In this document: positions 8,012 to 10,786 of the stretch, one piece after another
Position numbering within the stretch: position 1 is the first letter of the stretch
Layout of the letters: each line of letters starts with the position of its first letter
NCBI GenBank assembly: GCA_030428345.1
Contig: JAUIBM010000045.1
Location: forward strand, 1 to 10,786
Origin: Alphaproteobacteria bacterium
Lineage (GTDB): Bacteria; Pseudomonadota; Alphaproteobacteria; Rhizobiales; Rhizobiaceae
Direction of reading: 5' to 3'
DNA length: 10,786 nt
Position numbers and translations under genes: made by a program
The notes under the pieces: generated by a model
Database searches by the model: none
Seen by the model: the letters and a program-made list of their open reading frames with translations, nothing else
Told to the model about the DNA's origin: nothing

Positions 8012-8449
8012 ATGACCCATGTTTATGTTTCGACGGTCATTCCCGCATCAGCCGGTCAGGTCTGGCAGGTAGTCCGCAATTTCAACGGCCTGCCCGACTG
8101 GACACCCTTCGTGGCGGAGAGCCGGATCGAAAGCCATCAGCAGCCGGATCAGGTCGGCTGTATCCGAAACTTCGTCCTGAGGGATGGTGGGCGCATCCGC
8201 GAGCAGTTGCTCGCCCTCTCGGACTACGACCTGACATGCACCTATTCGATCCTGGAAAGCCCGATGGGCGTGGAGAACTACATCGCCAAGCTCTCGCTGA
8301 CGCCGGTAACCGACGGCAATGCGACATTCGCCGAGTGGACGGCGGACTTCGACTGCCCACCTGAACGGGCGGCGGAACTGGTCAACCAGATCGGCAACAA
8401 CGTTTTCCAGGCAGCATTCAACGCGCTCAAGAAACGCTTCGGACGCTGA
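8012..8449 (+). CDS. SRPBCC family protein (PYR/PYL-like, polyketide cyclase-type fold)
   Basis: A stand-alone SRPBCC (START/Bet v1-fold) protein of 145 residues, the full length of one domain. The N-terminal VSTVIPASAGQVWQVVRNFN (6-25) and W30 form the usual first strand and helix. VGCIRNFVLRDGGRIREQLL (48-67) and YSILESPMGVENYIAKLSLT (78-97) form the central sheet, and the long C-terminal helix is about 117-143. These folds hold hydrophobic ligands in a cavity; some are enzymes (aromatase/cyclase), others sensors. No signal peptide is seen, so it is cytoplasmic. AGGGAA at 7998-8003 precedes ATG 8012. It starts 12 bases after the flotillin stop, and the next gene begins in the same frame nine bases after its own stop. 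By hand count it matches the N-terminal domain of that next protein at about 62 of 145 positions with no gap. The ligand is unknown. Confidence 0.9.
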   Translation: MTHVYVSTVIPASAGQVWQVVRNFNGLPDWTPFVAESRIESHQQPDQVGCIRNFVLRDGGRIREQLLALSDYDLTCTYSILESPMGVENYIAKLSLTPVTDGNATFAEWTADFDCPPERAAELVNQIGNNVFQAAFNALKKRFGR

Positions 8450-8458
8450 CGCCGCGGG

Positions 8459-10006
8459 ATGGTCCGGATTCGCGAAAGCACCGTGATCGATGCGCCGATC
8501 GAGGATGTCTGGCGCATTCTTCGCGATTTCAACAGCCATGAAAGCTGGCATCCGGCCATCGCCCAAAGCCATATCGAGGACGGAATGGCGGGGCATGCAG
8601 TCGGCGCGGTCCGCAATTTCCGACTTGCCGACGGGGGCAGGCTGCGCGAGCAATTGCTCAGGCTGGACGACGTGGCGCATGAACTGACCTATTGCATTCT
8701 GGAAGCGCCGCTGCCGCTGCACGACTATGTCTCGACCATCTGCCTGAAGCCGGTCACGGATGGCGACCGCACCTTCTGGTCCTGGGAATCGCAATTCGCC
8801 CCGCCGCCGCACCGGGCCGTGGAACTGGCCGATCTGGTGGCGAACGGCATCTACCGCGCGGGCTTTGAAGCAATCCGGCAGGCCTTCGCCAGCCAACCGC
8901 GCCGTGTGATGCGCCCAGGCGAAGGGTCGGCCCGGTCCGCGCGCCCGCTGGTCTCTCCTGCTCCGGCAGAGCCCCTACCCGCTCCAGCGCTTTCGCGGCC
9001 CGTTGCCACTGGTCCGTCCGATCAGATCGGGGCGATCGTGGTCGACCGCCATGGCGGACCCGAGGTGCTTGCGCTTCGCCGGACATCGCTTCCGCCGCCC
9101 GGCCCCGACGAGGTCCGCATCCGTCACACCGCCATCGGCGTCAATTTCATCGATGTCTATTGCCGCACCGGCTATTTCGACCTGCTGCCCATTCCCGGTA
9201 CGCCGGGCATGGAGGCGGCCGGCGTCATAGAGGCGACCGGTTCGAACGTCTCTGGCTGGCGCAAGGGACAGCGGGTCGCCTACGCCTGCCCGCCTGTCGG
9301 CGCCTATGCGCAGGCGCGCAACATGTCGCCGGAATTGCTGGTGCGCCTGCCCGACGACATTTCCGATGAGGCCGCCGCCGCCGGCCTGCTGAAGGGCGTC
9401 ACCGCAAGCTTCCTGACGCAAGAAGTGGCAACCGTTCGACCCGGGGACATCGTGCTCATACACGCCGCCGCCGGCGGCGTCGGCCAGATGCTGGTGCAAT
9501 GGGCGAGGCATCTGGGAGCGACTGTCATCGCGACCGCGTCCACCGACGCCAAGGCGGCGATTGCCTCGCGATTGGGCGCGGATCGCGTCATCGTCTATTC
9601 GCGCGAGGATTTTGCGGCGGCCGTGATGCATGCGACCGCCGGCCATGGCGCCGATATCATCTTCGATGCGGTGGGAGCGGACACCTTCGACGCCTCGCTG
9701 ACGGCGCTCGCGGTCTGTGGCCACCTCGTCAGCTTCGGCCAGGCGTCCGGCCCGATCGGCATGCGCGAAATTGGTGGCCTGGCCTCGAAATCGGTCACGC
9801 TGTCGCGCCCCAATTACGGCCACTACACCGACACGGGGAAAAAGCTCGGCCGGCAAGTCGAACGGTTCTTCGAATTGCTGCGCCGCGGCGTGCTGACGAT
9901 CAGTCCCCCGACGATCTATGCGCTCAGCCAGGCCGCCCAGGCGCATCGCGACCTGGAATCGCGCCGCACGACCGGCTCGATCATTCTCGATCCGTCGCGG
10001 GACTGA
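8459..10006 (+). CDS. SRPBCC domain fused to zinc-independent quinone oxidoreductase (MDR family)
   Basis: A 515-residue fusion. Residues 1-145 are an SRPBCC domain closely related to the preceding gene (ESTVIDAPIEDVWRIL at 6-21, VRNFRLADGGRLREQLLRL at 51-69). Residues about 147-187 are a Pro/Ala/Arg-rich flexible linker. Residues about 189-513 are a complete quinone-oxidoreductase-type medium-chain reductase: GVNFIDVYCRTGYF (227-240), GTPGMEAAGVIEATG (247-261), the nucleotide-binding HAAAGGVGQMLVQWARHLGA (335-354), DIIFDAVG (399-406) and GHLVSFGQASGP (421-432). The AAAGGVGQ motif is typical of NADPH-dependent QOR proteins, and there is no structural zinc loop of the alcohol dehydrogenase type. 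It probably reduces a quinone or enone with NADPH, and the SRPBCC part may hold or pass on the hydrophobic substrate; both roles are inferred. The ATG at 8459 is the only candidate after the in-frame TGA at 8447-8449. Its ribosome site is weak (GCCGCGGG), which suggests coupling to the upstream gene. Confidence 0.91.
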   Translation: MVRIRESTVIDAPIEDVWRILRDFNSHESWHPAIAQSHIEDGMAGHAVGAVRNFRLADGGRLREQLLRLDDVAHELTYCILEAPLPLHDYVSTICLKPVTDGDRTFWSWESQFAPPPHRAVELADLVANGIYRAGFEAIRQAFASQPRRVMRPGEGSARSARPLVSPAPAEPLPAPALSRPVATGPSDQIGAIVVDRHGGPEVLALRRTSLPPPGPDEVRIRHTAIGVNFIDVYCRTGYFDLLPIPGTPGMEAAGVIEATGSNVSGWRKGQRVAYACPPVGAYAQARNMSPELLVRLPDDISDEAAAAGLLKGVTASFLTQEVATVRPGDIVLIHAAAGGVGQMLVQWARHLGATVIATASTDAKAAIASRLGADRVIVYSREDFAAAVMHATAGHGADIIFDAVGADTFDASLTALAVCGHLVSFGQASGPIGMREIGGLASKSVTLSRPNYGHYTDTGKKLGRQVERFFELLRRGVLTISPPTIYALSQAAQAHRDLESRRTTGSIILDPSRD

Positions 10007-10014
10007 GAAGCACG

Positions 10015-10786
10015 TCAGGCAGGCTCCTGCCCGCGCTCGATCCGCTCGACGCGCGCCCGGTCGTCCTGCATGGCCAGCATGATCCTGTATTCGCGCTCAT
10101 ACTCTTGCGCGCGAGAAAGATTGCGCGGGCGTTGCCGCGCTTCCCGTCGCATCCGGTTGCAGGCCCCGTGCAGGCCTTCGAAAAGACCGGCGGCAGCGGC
10201 AGCGGCCATCCCGGTCCCCAGCAGGACGGCGTCTTCGGAGATCGGCTCGCACAGCGTCGCTCCGCTCGCGTCCGCATAGAGCTCCATCAGCAGCGGATTG
10301 TGACGATGCCCGCCGCACACATGCAGCGTGTCGGCGTCAACGCCGATGGCGTTGAGATGTTCGACGATCTGGCGCAGGCCCAGCGCAATCGCCAGCGCCG
10401 TCTTGAAATAGACCCTGCACAGATTGTCGAACGAATGATCGAGGATCAGGCCTGAGATGACGCCGCGTGCATGCGGATCGGCGAGAGGCGAGCGATTGCC
10501 ATGAAAATCCGGCAGGACATGAATGCCCGCCGCGAACCCCTCGCCCTCGGCGCGACGCAAGGCGGAAATCCGTTCGACAACCGCGCGGTGCGTGGCAGCA
10601 TCCGGCGCACGCCCGCCGCCGAACAGTTGCACCATGTGGTCGAGCAGCGCGCCGGTGGCCGATTGTCCGCCCTCCCAAAGCCAGAGGTCGGGCATCGCCG
10701 CGCCGTAATAGGGTCCCCACAACCCCCGGCCCTGCCGCGGCTGCGCGCCCATGCCCATAAGGCAGCTGGATGTACCGGCGATCAGG
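10015..10786 (-). CDS. FGGY-family carbohydrate (pentulose) kinase, C-terminal half (5' partial)
   Basis: Reads leftward and enters from the right edge. The frame is open to the window end, where LIAGTSSCLMGMG matches the family's conserved GTSxC-type phosphate-binding region. The start is therefore outside the window and the ATG near 10758 is internal. The 256 visible residues are the C-terminal actin-like domain: LWLWEGGQSATGALLDHMV (near 10683-10627), the FGGY stretch PDFHGNRSPLADPHARGVIS and HVCGGHRHNPLLMELYADAS. EGGQSATG and DFHGNRSPLADP are typical of the D-ribulose/YpCarbK-like branch, which phosphorylates a pentulose or polyol with ATP in the cytoplasm. GGHRHN replaces the more usual GG.xKN-type sequence, so specificity may differ. 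It converges on the oxidoreductase gene, leaving eight bases between the stops, so it belongs to another transcription unit. Whether it handles the product of the operon's importer is unknown. Confidence 0.88.
   Translation of the reverse strand, partial: LIAGTSSCLMGMGAQPRQGRGLWGPYYGAAMPDLWLWEGGQSATGALLDHMVQLFGGGRAPDAATHRAVVERISALRRAEGEGFAAGIHVLPDFHGNRSPLADPHARGVISGLILDHSFDNLCRVYFKTALAIALGLRQIVEHLNAIGVDADTLHVCGGHRHNPLLMELYADASGATLCEPISEDAVLLGTGMAAAAAAGLFEGLHGACNRMRREARQRPRNLSRAQEYEREYRIMLAMQDDRARVERIERGQEPA

Noticed and set aside
8004..8015. A tiny ATG-CCG-ACA-TGA frame overlapping the start of the first SRPBCC gene, considered as a leader peptide.
   Set aside because: Three sense codons in a 12-base gap are expected by chance, and no attenuator-like structure is visible.
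6683..8020. A 445-residue minus-strand open frame opposite the flotillin coiled coil.
   Set aside because: The translation is low-complexity (Leu, Asp, Gly, Phe rich) and complements the Glu/Ala/Arg-rich coiled coil. It has no family motif and runs across the ends of the real genes.
10018..10031. GC-rich inverted repeat GGCAGG-CT-CCTGCC just after the oxidoreductase stop, considered as a terminator.
   Set aside because: The full six-base stem leaves only a two-base loop (five bases with a four-base loop). There is no T-tract on either strand, and it lies within the 3' coding end of the kinase.

Overview
The window is 10.8 kb of GC-rich, gene-dense bacterial DNA. Codon use is strongly G/C at third positions, junctions are very tight, and the protein families look like those of an alphaproteobacterium, most probably Hyphomicrobiales (rhizobia-like). 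That placement is inferred from composition and family resemblance, not from a marker gene. There is no RNA gene, insertion sequence, CRISPR array or stretch of non-coding DNA over 300 bases. The largest gap between genes is 25 bases.

Positions 1-10006 hold eight co-directional plus-strand genes that read as one operon. The first is already running at the left edge. In order: (1) a LivH-type permease, 5' end cut by the window; (2) a LivM-type permease; (3) a LivG-type ATPase; (4) a LivF-type ATPase fused to a complete Tm-1-like (UPF0261) domain; (5) a TIM-barrel phosphoenolpyruvate (PEP) hydrolase family protein; (6) a long flotillin/SPFH membrane protein; (7) a small SRPBCC (START/PYR-PYL-like) ligand-binding protein; (8) a second SRPBCC domain fused to a zinc-free quinone oxidoreductase. 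From 10786 down to 10015 on the minus strand, converging on gene 8 with an 8-base gap, lies the C-terminal half of an FGGY pentulose/carbohydrate kinase.

Genes 1-4 make a complete membrane and ATPase set of a branched-chain-amino-acid-type (HAAT) importer. No periplasmic binding protein lies in the window; it is presumably upstream or elsewhere. Genes 4 and 5 together carry both halves of the architecture known from the plant antiviral protein Tm-1 (N-terminal UPF0261 domain plus C-terminal TIM barrel), here split over two abutting genes with the first half fused to the importer's ATPase. Genes 6-8 add a membrane-scaffold protein and two hydrophobic-ligand-type domains with a redox enzyme. 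A reasonable but unproven reading is an import-and-process module for an unknown, possibly non-amino-acid compound, in which the ATPase is physically tied to a nucleotide-binding Tm-1-like domain. This fusion and its setting are the most unusual feature of the window.
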